A stretch of DNA of 61,309 bases, taken from assembly GCA_947489685.1 (NCBI GenBank), contig CANLEM010000007.1, positions 1-61,309 of the forward strand. The letters run 5' to 3'. This stretch comes from an uncultured Aquimarina sp. Its GTDB lineage: Bacteria; Bacteroidota; Bacteroidia; Flavobacteriales; Flavobacteriaceae. Below, one piece after another: positions 26,328-35,724 of this stretch. The translations under genes were made by a program, and so were the position numbers. How positions within the stretch are numbered: the stretch's first letter is position 1; each line of letters opens with the position of its first letter. The notes beneath the pieces are model-generated. The model had not been told where the DNA came from, searched no databases, and saw only the letters and a list, made by a program, of their open reading frames with translations.

Positions 26328-27281
26328 ATGAAACGTTATATAGGTTTACTCTTGATTTCAATTGTATTTGTTAATTGTAAAGAAGCAACTTCTGCTCAAC
26401 AACAGGTTAAAATCAGAGAAACTCAAGCTTCAGAGATAAAAGATATTATGAGTTTGCTTGCTAGTGACGAATTAGGAGGTAGAGATACCGGAAGTGAAGG
26501 GTTAGAAAAAGCAGCGTTATTTGTTGAAAAAGAATTTAAGAGTGCCGGAATAGAACCTTATTTTGAAACCTACAGAAATGTATTTGATGCCAAAGGTACT
26601 GAGACCTTTAATGTGGTTGGTTTTCTGAAAGGAACAGATGAAAAGTTAGCCAACGAGTTCATTGTTCTGGGAGCTCATCTTGATCATATAGGCACAGGAA
26701 AAGAGGTCGATGGCGATACTATTGCAAATGGAGCCAATGATAATGCTGCAGGAAGCACGGCTGTAATAGCATTGGCAAAACAATTAGCTCAACTCAAAAA
26801 TAATAAAAGAAGCATTCTTTTTGTGCTTTTTGGTGCCGAAGAAAGAGGACTGCTCGGATCTAAGCATCTGGCAAAGGTGTTAAAAGAAAAAAATATTGAC
26901 TTATATACTATGGTTAACTTTGAAATGATCGGGGTGCCTTTAAATGAGAAATCATATCAGGCATATATTACAGGGTACGAAAAATCAAATATGGCTGCAA
27001 AGATCAATGAGTATTCGGGTAATGAACTTATAGGTTTTTTGCCTAAAGCAAAAGAGTTTCAGTTGTTTCAAAGAAGTGATAATTACCCGTTTTATAAAGA
27101 ATTTAACGTTCCGTGCCAAACCATTTCGACTTTTGACTTTACAAATTATCAATATTATCACCATGTAGATGATGAGGTGTCCGAGATGAATTTTGAGTTT
27201 ATGGCAACCCTTATAAATGCATGTTTACCTTCGATATTAAAAATAAGTAATACGCCAACAAAAGAAATTAAACTAAACTAA
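26328..27281 (+). CDS. M28-family metallopeptidase lipoprotein
   Basis: This 317-residue protein has a short signal peptide and lipobox IVFVNC-KEA, so it should be a lipoprotein. It then shows the M28 di-zinc aminopeptidase pattern: GAHLDHIGTG (first His), ANGANDNAAGSTAVIALA (bridging Asp), FGAEERGLLGSKHLA (catalytic Glu pair) and a late STFDFTNYQYYHHVDDE histidine. It probably trims peptides in the periplasm or at the cell surface. I started at ATG 26328; a longer frame begins inside the pdhC terminator. Confidence 0.9.
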   Translation: MKRYIGLLLISIVFVNCKEATSAQQQVKIRETQASEIKDIMSLLASDELGGRDTGSEGLEKAALFVEKEFKSAGIEPYFETYRNVFDAKGTETFNVVGFLKGTDEKLANEFIVLGAHLDHIGTGKEVDGDTIANGANDNAAGSTAVIALAKQLAQLKNNKRSILFVLFGAEERGLLGSKHLAKVLKEKNIDLYTMVNFEMIGVPLNEKSYQAYITGYEKSNMAAKINEYSGNELIGFLPKAKEFQLFQRSDNYPFYKEFNVPCQTISTFDFTNYQYYHHVDDEVSEMNFEFMATLINACLPSILKISNTPTKEIKLN

Positions 27282-27301
27282 TCTGAAGTTTGAGTTGTAC
27301 T

Positions 27302-27982
27302 ATGAAAAATGTAATCATTACTGGAGCGAGTAGAGGAATTGGATATGAGTTGGCGAAACTTTTGGCGGATGAAGGACACCGGGTTTTGGCTTTGTCGAGA
27401 AATGAGAAACCCATAAAAAAAATAGGCCATAAGAATATAGAAACATTTTCTTTTGATATCTGCCAGGCCGCTGATCTAAAACAAATGATCGATTATGTTT
27501 CAGAAAAATGGAAACAAGTCGATATTTTAATCAATAATGCTGGTAAATTATTAAATAAACCATTTGCAGAAATTTCTTCGCAAGAATTTGAAGAGGTGTA
27601 TAAAGTGAATGTTTTCGGAGTCGCCGAAATCACAAGGGTGTTAATTCCTTATATGAAATCGGGAAGTCATGTAGTTACCGTAAGTAGTATGGGCGGAATT
27701 CAAGGAAGTATGAAATTTCCGGGCTTAGCAGCGTATAGTTCGAGTAAAGGTGCTGTGATTACATTAAGTGAGTTATTGGCCGAAGAATATAAAGAAAGCG
27801 GTATTGCATTTAACGTTTTGGCACTAGGAGCCGTACAGACCGAAATGTTAGAAGAGGCATTTCCTGGATATCAGGCTCCGCTTACCGCAATAGAAATGGC
27901 TACATATATCAAAGATTTTTCGTTAACAGCTAATAAGTTTTATAACGGAAAAGTGCTTCAGGTATCAAGCAGTACACCGTAA
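27302..27982 (+). CDS. SDR-family oxidoreductase
   Basis: This 226-residue short-chain dehydrogenase/reductase has the NAD(P)-binding motif ITGASRGIGYELAKLL, the NNAG motif (ILINNAGKLLNK), a catalytic Ser (VSSMGGIQG) and YSSSKGAVITLSELLAEEY with Tyr and Lys. Its substrate cannot be told. It lies 20 bp after the M28 peptidase. Confidence 0.9.
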   Translation: MKNVIITGASRGIGYELAKLLADEGHRVLALSRNEKPIKKIGHKNIETFSFDICQAADLKQMIDYVSEKWKQVDILINNAGKLLNKPFAEISSQEFEEVYKVNVFGVAEITRVLIPYMKSGSHVVTVSSMGGIQGSMKFPGLAAYSSSKGAVITLSELLAEEYKESGIAFNVLALGAVQTEMLEEAFPGYQAPLTAIEMATYIKDFSLTANKFYNGKVLQVSSSTP

Positions 27983-27987
27983 TAGTA

Positions 27988-28866
27988 TTAGGATTTACAA
28001 TTGGCTAAAATTTCTTTTTGGATTACTTTTTTTGAAGATACATCTGTAAAAGTAAAGTTAATCAAGTATGTGTGCTTACCTTTTACTTTGTTTGTAGTAG
28101 GTTTTGCCGTTAAACTTAATTTATAGGTATCACTTTGGTACGTTTCACTCCACGAAGCACCATTTTTTCTATTCGGAGATCTGGATTTTGATATTGGGAT
28201 TAAATATTTTTCTGTGTTTTTTCCTAGCTGGATGATTGCGGTAGTATTGTCTTTAAAACGCCCAAAATATAATTTTTTAAAAGAGCTGTTTTTGGCAGGG
28301 ATCATAAATAGACAATCGCATGCATTAACCTCTTCCCAGGTAAAACTTAAATCTCGAATAGAAAATCTTTCTACATGCAAAGGTTTTGAATCATCTTTAG
28401 GCTTTTTAGAGGTTATTTTTGGTAATTGAGGTGTAAAAGACATTTTTGTAGTCTTTAATTGCTCTCCATCGACCATCATTTCTGAAGTTTTGATATACGT
28501 AATTATGGTATCGGTTTTTGTCTCGTAAACGACTTTCGTTTTTACCGACTTTACAGAATCTGAAACAATTTCAAAAGGTGAAATCAAATGAACTTCTTTT
28601 ACTTTGGTATCAGTTATAGCGGGATATAGACTTTGTATACTTGGATCAATATCAAAATCTGGATGAGTATCTGCCAGCACTTTTTTGTCGACAATTTCTT
28701 TTAATTTTTGTAAAATCAAAATCGAATAAGCTTCTTCTTCAGATACTAAACTGGTTTCTTCTTCGGTTTTTAAAACTTCAGTATCCGATTCGGCTTCTTT
28801 CGAACTGTTGTTAGCACAGCCAATACATACTAATAACCCGACAATATATAAAAACTGAATTCTCAT
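27988..28866 (-). CDS. Hypothetical lipoprotein
   Basis: This 292-residue protein has a signal peptide and lipobox VCIGC-ANN (Cys at about 17), followed by an acidic linker. I recognise no domain. The C-terminal half has beta-strand-rich sequence with charged loops. Its ATG overlaps the stop of the upstream membrane protein (ATGA), so the two are translationally coupled and probably work together at the envelope. Confidence 0.7.
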   Translation of the reverse strand: MRIQFLYIVGLLVCIGCANNSSKEAESDTEVLKTEEETSLVSEEEAYSILILQKLKEIVDKKVLADTHPDFDIDPSIQSLYPAITDTKVKEVHLISPFEIVSDSVKSVKTKVVYETKTDTIITYIKTSEMMVDGEQLKTTKMSFTPQLPKITSKKPKDDSKPLHVERFSIRDLSFTWEEVNACDCLFMIPAKNSSFKKLYFGRFKDNTTAIIQLGKNTEKYLIPISKSRSPNRKNGASWSETYQSDTYKLSLTAKPTTNKVKGKHTYLINFTFTDVSSKKVIQKEILANCKS

Positions 28867-29762
28867 GATTTTACTCGAAATTTTAGTTTAACAATTTGTC
28901 CATCGGCTCTTCTGGATTCTATAATCTCAATGTTCTTTAAACTTCGAGTAGGTGTCGTTAGTGTATTAATGAATTTATTTTTATCATATATTTCTATCCC
29001 TAGACCATGTGGTAATACCTGAAAAATAGTGGCGTCATTGGCAATCATTTCTGCCAATTCTTTTCTTCTATTTTTCCAATCATCAACCTTTCCATTGGCA
29101 TAATAATGAAGCATTAATGCATAATCATCGGTTTGCATTTGCAAGCGTTCTTGATTTGTAGAAGAGGCTAGTCTGTATATAGTATCTGTTTTGTGATAAG
29201 GAGATTGTACAATAAAATGAATAAAATCATCCTTTGTTTTCCATGCAAAGCACCCAGTGCTATCGCTTTTGGTGTAAAAAGGTGATTGCTTATTGTTTAA
29301 AATAACAATATCTATAGGTATATTTTGAATTGGCTCATTCCTATCTTGATCAATAAAACAAAAACTAAAAGTGTTTTGCATCGGAATTAAAAAGTAAATA
29401 CAGACCAAAGCAGCGATTCCTATTATAACGAATAGGATTTTTTTGTTTATATCGTGATTTCCAGTTGCTTTTACGGTATGCCTGGTTCTGAAATCACTCC
29501 AGTTTTGATAATCGCAATATTGAGATAGTATATTTAAGATATCTATACGTGGTAACTTTTCTGCACTGTTTTTAAAATAACTGTAAAAAGATTTTTCACT
29601 AATCGATGCGTTAACTTTGCTGTGTAAGTCCTCTTGAAACAGAACAATATCTTGCCCTTTCCATTCAGAAATATCCGGATTAGAAGCATTGTTTTTCTTT
29701 AAAAACTGTTGCGTTACAGCTTTTTTAAGAAGATCGAATAGTATTTTGTCTTCAGAGACGAT
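28863..29762 (-). CDS. Single-pass membrane protein, unknown function; non-canonical start
   Basis: The frame is open from 29789 down to 28863 but contains no ATG, GTG or TTG before an ATG at 29408, which falls inside or after the membrane helix. The upstream part is clearly protein-like: an N-terminal cytoplasmic domain of about 100 residues (SEDKILFDLLKKAVTQQFL, WKGQDIVLFQEDLHSKVNA, LPRIDILNILSQY, YQNWSDFR), then a transmembrane helix (ILFVIIGIAALVCIYFLIP), then a periplasmic domain. I place the start at the ATC at 29760-29762 as the likeliest point, giving 300 codons. The alternatives are a sequence error or a broken start codon. It precedes and overlaps the lipoprotein gene at 28866. Confidence 0.6.
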   Translation of the reverse strand: MVSEDKILFDLLKKAVTQQFLKKNNASNPDISEWKGQDIVLFQEDLHSKVNASISEKSFYSYFKNSAEKLPRIDILNILSQYCDYQNWSDFRTRHTVKATGNHDINKKILFVIIGIAALVCIYFLIPMQNTFSFCFIDQDRNEPIQNIPIDIVILNNKQSPFYTKSDSTGCFAWKTKDDFIHFIVQSPYHKTDTIYRLASSTNQERLQMQTDDYALMLHYYANGKVDDWKNRRKELAEMIANDATIFQVLPHGLGIEIYDKNKFINTLTTPTRSLKNIEIIESRRADGQIVKLKFRVKS

Positions 29763-29897
29763 AAGGTTATAGTTTTGATAATAAGTGTTTTACGTTTTGT
29801 AAAATACTTTACAAATATTTTGCAAGAACTCTACAAGGTATAAAAGTGCACTCCTAATATGTTTGTTTTCAGTATAACAAGATAAAAAATATAAAAA

Positions 29898-30794
29898 ATG
29901 AATACGTTAAAATTAATTAAAGTATTAGGAGTTGGATTAGTAGCAGTATCGATTAGCTTATCCTGTTCTAATAATGCGGGCAAATATGAAGCATCATCGG
30001 AGCGTATTTTACTTCAGGAAACCGGAGAGACAGCCGACTTAAACGCGTTTCAATTAGAAAAGCCTGATATTATCGAAAACAAAAAAGCAACCCGCGAAAA
30101 GGATGTAGTCGATATACATACCAAAATAATTAGAAATGCGAATTGTAAAATCAAAGTAGAACGGGTTGAAGAAGCAACAAAACAGGCAAAACAATTGGCA
30201 TCAAAATATAACGGATATGTTTCTGATGAGCGTTTCACAAACACAAATTATTCCAAAGAAAATAGATTTACTATTAGAGTTCCTCAGGATAAGTTTGACC
30301 TCGTTTTGGATAGTATATGTAAACTTGCTGAGTTTGTGGATTACAAAAATATAACTACCGTAGATGTTAGTGAAGAATATGTAGATATTACATCAAGATT
30401 AAAAACAAAGTTAAAGGTTAAAGAGCGATATGAGGAGATATTAAGAAATAAAGCTAAAACGGTAGAGGATTTACTAAAGACCGAAGATAAACTAAGGCAA
30501 ATTCAGGAAGAAATAGAGTCGGCTAAAGGAAGATTAAATTATTTATCCAACAGAGTGGCGTATAGTACGATTCAATTAGATGTGTATGAAACTGTAGTGC
30601 CTATTACAGAGCCGCAAGAGTATACACCAGGCTTTTTAAGTAAGGCTCAAAAAGGATTATCATTTGGGTGGTCTATTATAGAAAACCTAACCTTGGTATT
30701 GTTCTATATTTGGCCTTTTATTTTATTGATAGGATTTGTGGTAGTTTATTATAAATGGTTTCGGAAAACAAATTCGAAAAAACAATCTAAGTAA
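29898..30794 (+). CDS. DUF4349 domain lipoprotein
   Basis: This 298-residue protein has lipobox ISLSC-SNN (Cys at about 23). A conserved domain (about 75-245) follows, with IRNANCKIKVERVEEATKQA, NRFTIRVPQDKFDLVLDSI and a helical coiled-coil segment (EDLLKTEDKLRQIQEEIES). A C-terminal transmembrane helix (about 265-288) and a basic tail complete it. This is the DUF4349 architecture; its role is unknown but probably in envelope maintenance. Confidence 0.82.
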   Translation: MNTLKLIKVLGVGLVAVSISLSCSNNAGKYEASSERILLQETGETADLNAFQLEKPDIIENKKATREKDVVDIHTKIIRNANCKIKVERVEEATKQAKQLASKYNGYVSDERFTNTNYSKENRFTIRVPQDKFDLVLDSICKLAEFVDYKNITTVDVSEEYVDITSRLKTKLKVKERYEEILRNKAKTVEDLLKTEDKLRQIQEEIESAKGRLNYLSNRVAYSTIQLDVYETVVPITEPQEYTPGFLSKAQKGLSFGWSIIENLTLVLFYIWPFILLIGFVVVYYKWFRKTNSKKQSK

Positions 30795-30810
30795 AAAGTT
30801 GTTTTTCGAT

Positions 30811-30847
30811 TAAGACGGGTTAAATAATCTTTTTAGAACCCGTCTTA
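30811..30847 (+). terminator. Terminator between DUF4349 gene and SprT-like gene
   Basis: TAAGACGGGTT and AACCCGTCTTA pair with a 15-nt loop, followed by TTTCG-TATTTTT. The SprT-like start lies only 17 bp downstream. Confidence 0.6.
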
Positions 30848-30864
30848 TTTCGTATTTTTCCCTC

Positions 30865-31461
30865 GTGAAAGAAATTCTTGCAAGATATATTCCTGAACGT
30901 GCCTTAATACCAGCATTTGACTTGATTGTAAAATGTAATGTTCACCTCAAGATTGTGAATGAACGAGTAACTCGACACGGTGATTATCGTAAAATGGCAG
31001 ATGGCAGACATCAAATTACCGTTAATGCCTCGCTAAATAAATATCGATTTTTGATCACATTAATACATGAAATTGCTCATCTGGTAGCTTTCGAAAAGTA
31101 TGGCCGATATATAAAACCACATGGTATTGAATGGAAACGCGTTTTTCAACAGTTGATGTTACCGTATATTAACCCAGAAGTTTTTCCTTCAAAATTGTTA
31201 CCGGTAATTGCAAATCATTTCAAAAACCCAAGAGCAAGTAGTGATACCGATGAAAAACTATCCTTAGCATTAAAACAATTTGATCCCGAAAATGATAAAA
31301 GTTATATATTTGAATTACCTTTCGGTAGCACCTTTAGATTGTATAATGGAAAGATCTTTAAAAAAGGCAATAAGAAGATAAAACGTTATGAGTGTGTCGA
31401 AATTGCAACAGGTAGAATCTACCTATTTAACCCCAACGCCGAAGTAGAATTATTACATTAA
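30865..31461 (+). CDS. SprT-like zinc metallopeptidase domain protein
   Basis: This 198-residue protein has the metzincin-like zinc motif LITLIHEIAHLVAF (HEIAH) and a third histidine in YIKPHGIEWKRVF. Those fit the SprT-like family, whose best known member, Spartan, cleaves DNA-protein crosslinks; the bacterial role is unclear. Translation seems to start at GTG (30865); no ATG lies in the right place. It sits 2 bp before manC. Confidence 0.82.
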   Translation: MKEILARYIPERALIPAFDLIVKCNVHLKIVNERVTRHGDYRKMADGRHQITVNASLNKYRFLITLIHEIAHLVAFEKYGRYIKPHGIEWKRVFQQLMLPYINPEVFPSKLLPVIANHFKNPRASSDTDEKLSLALKQFDPENDKSYIFELPFGSTFRLYNGKIFKKGNKKIKRYECVEIATGRIYLFNPNAEVELLH

Positions 31462-31463
31462 TT

Positions 31464-32540
31464 ATGAATAAAAATTATTACGCCGTATTAATGGCAGGAG
31501 GAGTGGGATCTCGATTTTGGCCAGTAAGTACTACTGATTTCCCTAAACAGTTTCATGACATGCTGGGAACTGGAGAAACGTTGATTCAAAAAACATTCTC
31601 TCGTTTGTCCAAAATAATTCCCGCCCAAAATATCTACATATTAACCAATGAGCGTTATAATGATCTGGTATTAGAGCAATTACCTCAGGTACGACCAAAA
31701 CAGGTGGTTACAGAACCTGCAATGCGTAATACAGCTCCTTGTATTCTTTATGCCTCTATGAAGATTCAAAAAGAAAACCCAAATGCCGTAATGGTTGTTG
31801 CTCCTAGTGATCATTGGATTGAAGATGAAAATGCTTTTATCTCGAACTTAGAAAGCTGTTTTAAAGCGTGTGCCAATCAAGATATACTAATGACCTTAGG
31901 AATTCAACCATCATTTGCCAATACAGGATATGGTTATATAAAATATCAAAGAGTAGAGGATGCTGTAAAGAAAGTAGACCAGTTTACAGAAAAACCAGAT
32001 TATGAAACGGCGAAGAAGTTTCTTAATGAAGGAAACTATTTATGGAATGCCGGAATATTTATTTGGAGCGCAAATAGTATCATAAGCGCTTTTGCTACTT
32101 TTCAAAAAAAGATGACCGCTTTATTCGAAAAAGGATCACTTATCTATAATACCGAACAGGAAAACGATTTTATTAGTTCTAATTACCCTCTTGCAGAGAA
32201 TATCTCGATAGATTATGCTATTTTAGAAAAAGCAGAAAATGTGTACGTATTACCGGCAAATTTTGATTGGAACGACCTTGGTACTTGGGGATCACTTTAT
32301 GATAAATTAGATAAAAATGATGATAAAAATGCTGTTGTTAATGCACGCGTATTATCTCAAGAATCGTCTGGTAATATGATTAGAACTGCTGTAGACAAAA
32401 TTGTAGTTGTTGATGGTCTCGAGGATTATATTATTGTTGATAAAGAAGAAGTATTATTAATATACCCTAAGAAAAAAGAGCAGGACATTAAGAAAATGCT
32501 TAATAAAGTAAAAGATACATACGGAGAACAATACGGATAA
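31464..32540 (+). CDS. manC: Mannose-1-phosphate guanylyltransferase
   Basis: This 358-residue enzyme makes GDP-mannose from mannose-1-phosphate and GTP, feeding surface polysaccharide synthesis. The nucleotidyltransferase loop is VLMAGGVGSRFWPVSTTDFPKQF. PSDHWI, TGYGYIKY and FTEKPDYETAK follow. It lacks the C-terminal phosphomannose isomerase domain found in bifunctional ManC-ManA. It is flanked closely by the SprT-like gene and a DUF389 gene (5 bp). Confidence 0.92.
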   Translation: MNKNYYAVLMAGGVGSRFWPVSTTDFPKQFHDMLGTGETLIQKTFSRLSKIIPAQNIYILTNERYNDLVLEQLPQVRPKQVVTEPAMRNTAPCILYASMKIQKENPNAVMVVAPSDHWIEDENAFISNLESCFKACANQDILMTLGIQPSFANTGYGYIKYQRVEDAVKKVDQFTEKPDYETAKKFLNEGNYLWNAGIFIWSANSIISAFATFQKKMTALFEKGSLIYNTEQENDFISSNYPLAENISIDYAILEKAENVYVLPANFDWNDLGTWGSLYDKLDKNDDKNAVVNARVLSQESSGNMIRTAVDKIVVVDGLEDYIIVDKEEVLLIYPKKKEQDIKKMLNKVKDTYGEQYG

Positions 32541-32545
32541 TTAGA

Positions 32546-34006
32546 ATGGAAGAAAATAGAGGAGAATTTAAAAATCAAACCCAAGATGAGAAGGTAGAAC
32601 AGCAAAAAGAAGCTGTAAAGAAAGATGCTAAAGGCTTATTTAGAAGTTTTTCAACCTTTTTAAAGGAATTACTCGATTTTCGTAATGATACCGATAGAGA
32701 AAGTACTATCGAATTAATAAAAGCTGATATTCCTTTTAAAGGAGCAACAGCTTGGATTTTAATTTGTTCTATATTCATTGCATCTATTGGTCTTAATGCT
32801 AATTCTATTCCGGTAGTGATTGGGGCCATGTTAATATCCCCACTAATGGGACCGATATTAGGAATGGGAATGTCAATAGCCGTAAATGATATCGATACAC
32901 TAAAAAAATCACTTGTCAATTTTGTAGTGATGGTCGTACTTAGTGTTATAACCGCTTGGTTGTTTTTTTGGTTATTTCCGCTCAAAGAAGAATCCTCAGA
33001 ACTATTAGCACGTACAAAACCAGATATAAGGGATGTATTGATTGCATTTTTTGGTGGTATGGCATTGATTATTGCCCGTACAAAAAAAGGCACTATAGCC
33101 AGTGTGATTTTTGGTGTTGCAATTGCTACAGCTTTAATGCCACCTCTATGTACTGTTGGTTTTGGGTTAGCAATACAAAATTATGATTATGCGTTAGGAG
33201 CAATTTATCTTTTTATAATCAATACTATTTTTATAGGGTTGGCAACGTTCTTGGTTCTAAAACTATTAAGGTTTCCGATGATTCGATATGCAAATTCGGC
33301 TAAAAGAAAACTTACAGCAAGAATAGCATCTATTCTTGCCGTGATAGTTATGATACCAGCCGTATATACCTTTTGGGTAACTCTTAACGAAAGTAAAGCC
33401 TTTGGAGATTATGAAAGCTTTATCGCTAACGAAGTAGATGCTAATGAAAATTTATACTTAAGAAAACCTATTTATGATTATAATAATAAAACATTAAAAT
33501 TGTTTTTTGATGGCGAGATTTCTGAAGCTACAGCAAGTGATTTGCATAACGAAATCTTAAAATATGAAAGCATTAAAGATTTCACTTTAACAGTTAGAGG
33601 GAATAAAGCGAGAGGTATTGATCAGGTGTCTAAGGCATATGATAGGTCTATAGAGCAAATAAATCGCTTAGAAAAAGAAAATGATAAACTGTTAAATGAA
33701 ATAGAAGATCTAAAAATTCAAATCGCAGGATTAGAAACTAATTTAAGAGAGGCAAATAAAATTGTTCCTGTTAAAGTATTACCGTATGCGAGTATTGCCA
33801 AAGATGCAAAAATTAGATTTCCTGACTTAGAAACTTTAGGATATGGCGAAGTGTTACGATCTAATTTCTTAAAGGTGGATACCGTAAAAGTAATCTTTCC
33901 AAAATGGAAATTTCAGATTTCAGATAGTTTAAATGCTATTAGAACAAACTCATTACATCGTTGGATTACCAAAGAGATAAAAGCTGATACTTTGTATGTA
34001 GAGTAA
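32546..34006 (+). CDS. DUF389 integral membrane protein
   Basis: This 486-residue protein has an N-terminal cytoplasmic segment, about six transmembrane helices between residues 65 and 270 with the family motifs VVIGAMLISPLMGPILGMGMS and VAIATALMPPLCTVGFGLA, and a long C-terminal region with a coiled coil (about 370-405). The family is uncharacterised and predicted to be a transporter or channel. The coiled-coil extension may mediate oligomerisation. Confidence 0.85.
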   Translation: MEENRGEFKNQTQDEKVEQQKEAVKKDAKGLFRSFSTFLKELLDFRNDTDRESTIELIKADIPFKGATAWILICSIFIASIGLNANSIPVVIGAMLISPLMGPILGMGMSIAVNDIDTLKKSLVNFVVMVVLSVITAWLFFWLFPLKEESSELLARTKPDIRDVLIAFFGGMALIIARTKKGTIASVIFGVAIATALMPPLCTVGFGLAIQNYDYALGAIYLFIINTIFIGLATFLVLKLLRFPMIRYANSAKRKLTARIASILAVIVMIPAVYTFWVTLNESKAFGDYESFIANEVDANENLYLRKPIYDYNNKTLKLFFDGEISEATASDLHNEILKYESIKDFTLTVRGNKARGIDQVSKAYDRSIEQINRLEKENDKLLNEIEDLKIQIAGLETNLREANKIVPVKVLPYASIAKDAKIRFPDLETLGYGEVLRSNFLKVDTVKVIFPKWKFQISDSLNAIRTNSLHRWITKEIKADTLYVE

Positions 34007-34090
34007 TATCTCTGTTAAGAATTTACGAGATTTTGGGCATGTAAGAGTGTTTGTATTGTAAGTTAACTCTTTTTTTGATAAATTAATAAG

Positions 34091-34570
34091 ATGAAAAAAT
34101 TGCAACTTATTCTCGTATATGTTATATGCTCTTTGTATTCAGGGTATGCGCAAAATGATACAATACCTGACCTTGAACCTTATTTTTCGGCAATGATGGT
34201 TAAGGATATGGATAGTTCGTTGTTGTGGTACACAAAAAATCTAGGCTTTAGTGTCTTAAATGAAAATGAGGTAAAAACGATAGGGTTACGACAAGCAAAT
34301 CTTAAAAGAGGAAATATTTTAATTGAATTAATCGAATTAAAATCAGCGGTTTCTCCCAAAAATGTAATACCTAATTTTAATAATAAAACACGGTTAATTG
34401 GATTCTTTAAAATCGGTTTCTTAGTTTCAGATTTTCAGAAATGGATAAATCATTTAAAAAAATCTGACGTTAATTTTTATGGAAAAGAAGTAATAGATCC
34501 TATTTCTGGTAAAAAAATGATAATTATTCTTGATCCTGATGGTAATCGCATTCAGATTTTTGAGAAATAA
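34091..34570 (+). CDS. Exported VOC/glyoxalase-fold protein
   Basis: This 159-residue protein has a cleavable signal peptide (ending SGYAQ) and a VOC domain (SAMMVKDMDSSLLWYTKNLGF, ending LDPDGNRIQIFEK). Most VOC enzymes are cytosolic, so secretion is unusual. Candidate metal ligands are the last glutamate in IELIEL and the final EK segment, which I cannot confirm. The ligand and reaction are unknown. Confidence 0.75.
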   Translation: MKKLQLILVYVICSLYSGYAQNDTIPDLEPYFSAMMVKDMDSSLLWYTKNLGFSVLNENEVKTIGLRQANLKRGNILIELIELKSAVSPKNVIPNFNNKTRLIGFFKIGFLVSDFQKWINHLKKSDVNFYGKEVIDPISGKKMIIILDPDGNRIQIFEK

Positions 34571-34680
34571 TGTATACAATAACTTTCTTAAACATTGTAA
34601 TTATGATTTTAAAAAGAATTGTAATCCAAATGTATACTCTTAAGTTGTTTTAGTGGTAAATCATGATTTAATTTCAGTTG

Positions 34681-35724
34681 ATGAGAATAAGTATTTTAAG
34701 AGAAAATCTGGTAAATAGATATAAAGCAAAATTTACTCCAAACCCGAAAGGAGAAGGATACATTTATTATGCTTCTGAAACTTCTAACGGTTACGAATGT
34801 AGTAACGTACAGGCAAAAGAATATATAGGGGCATATGCCAAAACTTTAAAAAAATACTCTCGGCTTATGATTTTATGGATTATAATAGCAGCAATTGCTA
34901 TGGGAGTGATCCAGGGTTTTAAGTTTTATATGTTTAGCAAATTTGAAATGGCAATGTATTTCATTCTTCCGCTACCTATAATTGTGACCAAAGTGATGCA
35001 GGTTTATAATGCGCCAAAAGCATTACAAAGAGGAAAGCAGCTATCTGGAGTGAGAGACCGAAAGGAGATTATCGATTCAAGAATAAAATCGATAAACTCA
35101 AGTATGCTCTATACGGGATTGGGTATTGCTATTCTTGGAGTTTATGTAACGATAACAGATGATCAATTCGTAAATAAAATAGGTTATATAACACTTTTTG
35201 CACTACTTATTCTATGTTTTATCTACATTCTTTGGCGAAAAAACAAAATATCAAAACAAGAATCAAAAATTCTAGATTTGCAGCGAGTACAGAGTTCTGG
35301 TGCTACCGAGATAGAATACGTCTCGCAGCACATCTTTGTAGAAAATGAAGAGTTCTTTTTTAACAAAATTACCAGAAGTATGCCAAAAAGAACTAGAACA
35401 GATTTTTGGAATAAAATTGAAAAACTAGAAAAGAATGATTTTAGAGTTTTTGAAGTGTTGCATTGTAATACTATACGTAAAGGTCATACTTCTTTTCATG
35501 TAGATTGGAAGGATACAGAGACGATGCTATATGCTATTAATGAGATCAATAAAGTACTGAAACTAGAAGAGTTTAAGCCTAATAACTTACCACTTAGTAA
35601 TGAACGAATTCTTAAAAACTATCACGAATGGCTTGTAGAAAAAGAATATTGGCTTTGGCAAATAACCCATGGAGGTGATTTTTATGCAGGTTTTGTAGTA
35701 CGGCCAAAGGATATGGAGTTATAA
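34681..35724 (+). CDS. Hypothetical membrane protein
   Basis: This 347-residue protein has four predicted membrane helices in pairs (about 60-80, 85-103, 140-160, 168-185), followed by a charged cytoplasmic domain of about 150 residues. I recognise no family. The ATG at 34681 is preferred over a TTG one codon upstream. It converges on mlaF with a 6-bp overlap. Confidence 0.6.
   Translation: MRISILRENLVNRYKAKFTPNPKGEGYIYYASETSNGYECSNVQAKEYIGAYAKTLKKYSRLMILWIIIAAIAMGVIQGFKFYMFSKFEMAMYFILPLPIIVTKVMQVYNAPKALQRGKQLSGVRDRKEIIDSRIKSINSSMLYTGLGIAILGVYVTITDDQFVNKIGYITLFALLILCFIYILWRKNKISKQESKILDLQRVQSSGATEIEYVSQHIFVENEEFFFNKITRSMPKRTRTDFWNKIEKLEKNDFRVFEVLHCNTIRKGHTSFHVDWKDTETMLYAINEINKVLKLEEFKPNNLPLSNERILKNYHEWLVEKEYWLWQITHGGDFYAGFVVRPKDMEL

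Noticed and set aside
32575..33093. 172-codon frame opposite the DUF389 gene
   Set aside because: Antisense shadow of membrane helices, whose complement is also open by composition.
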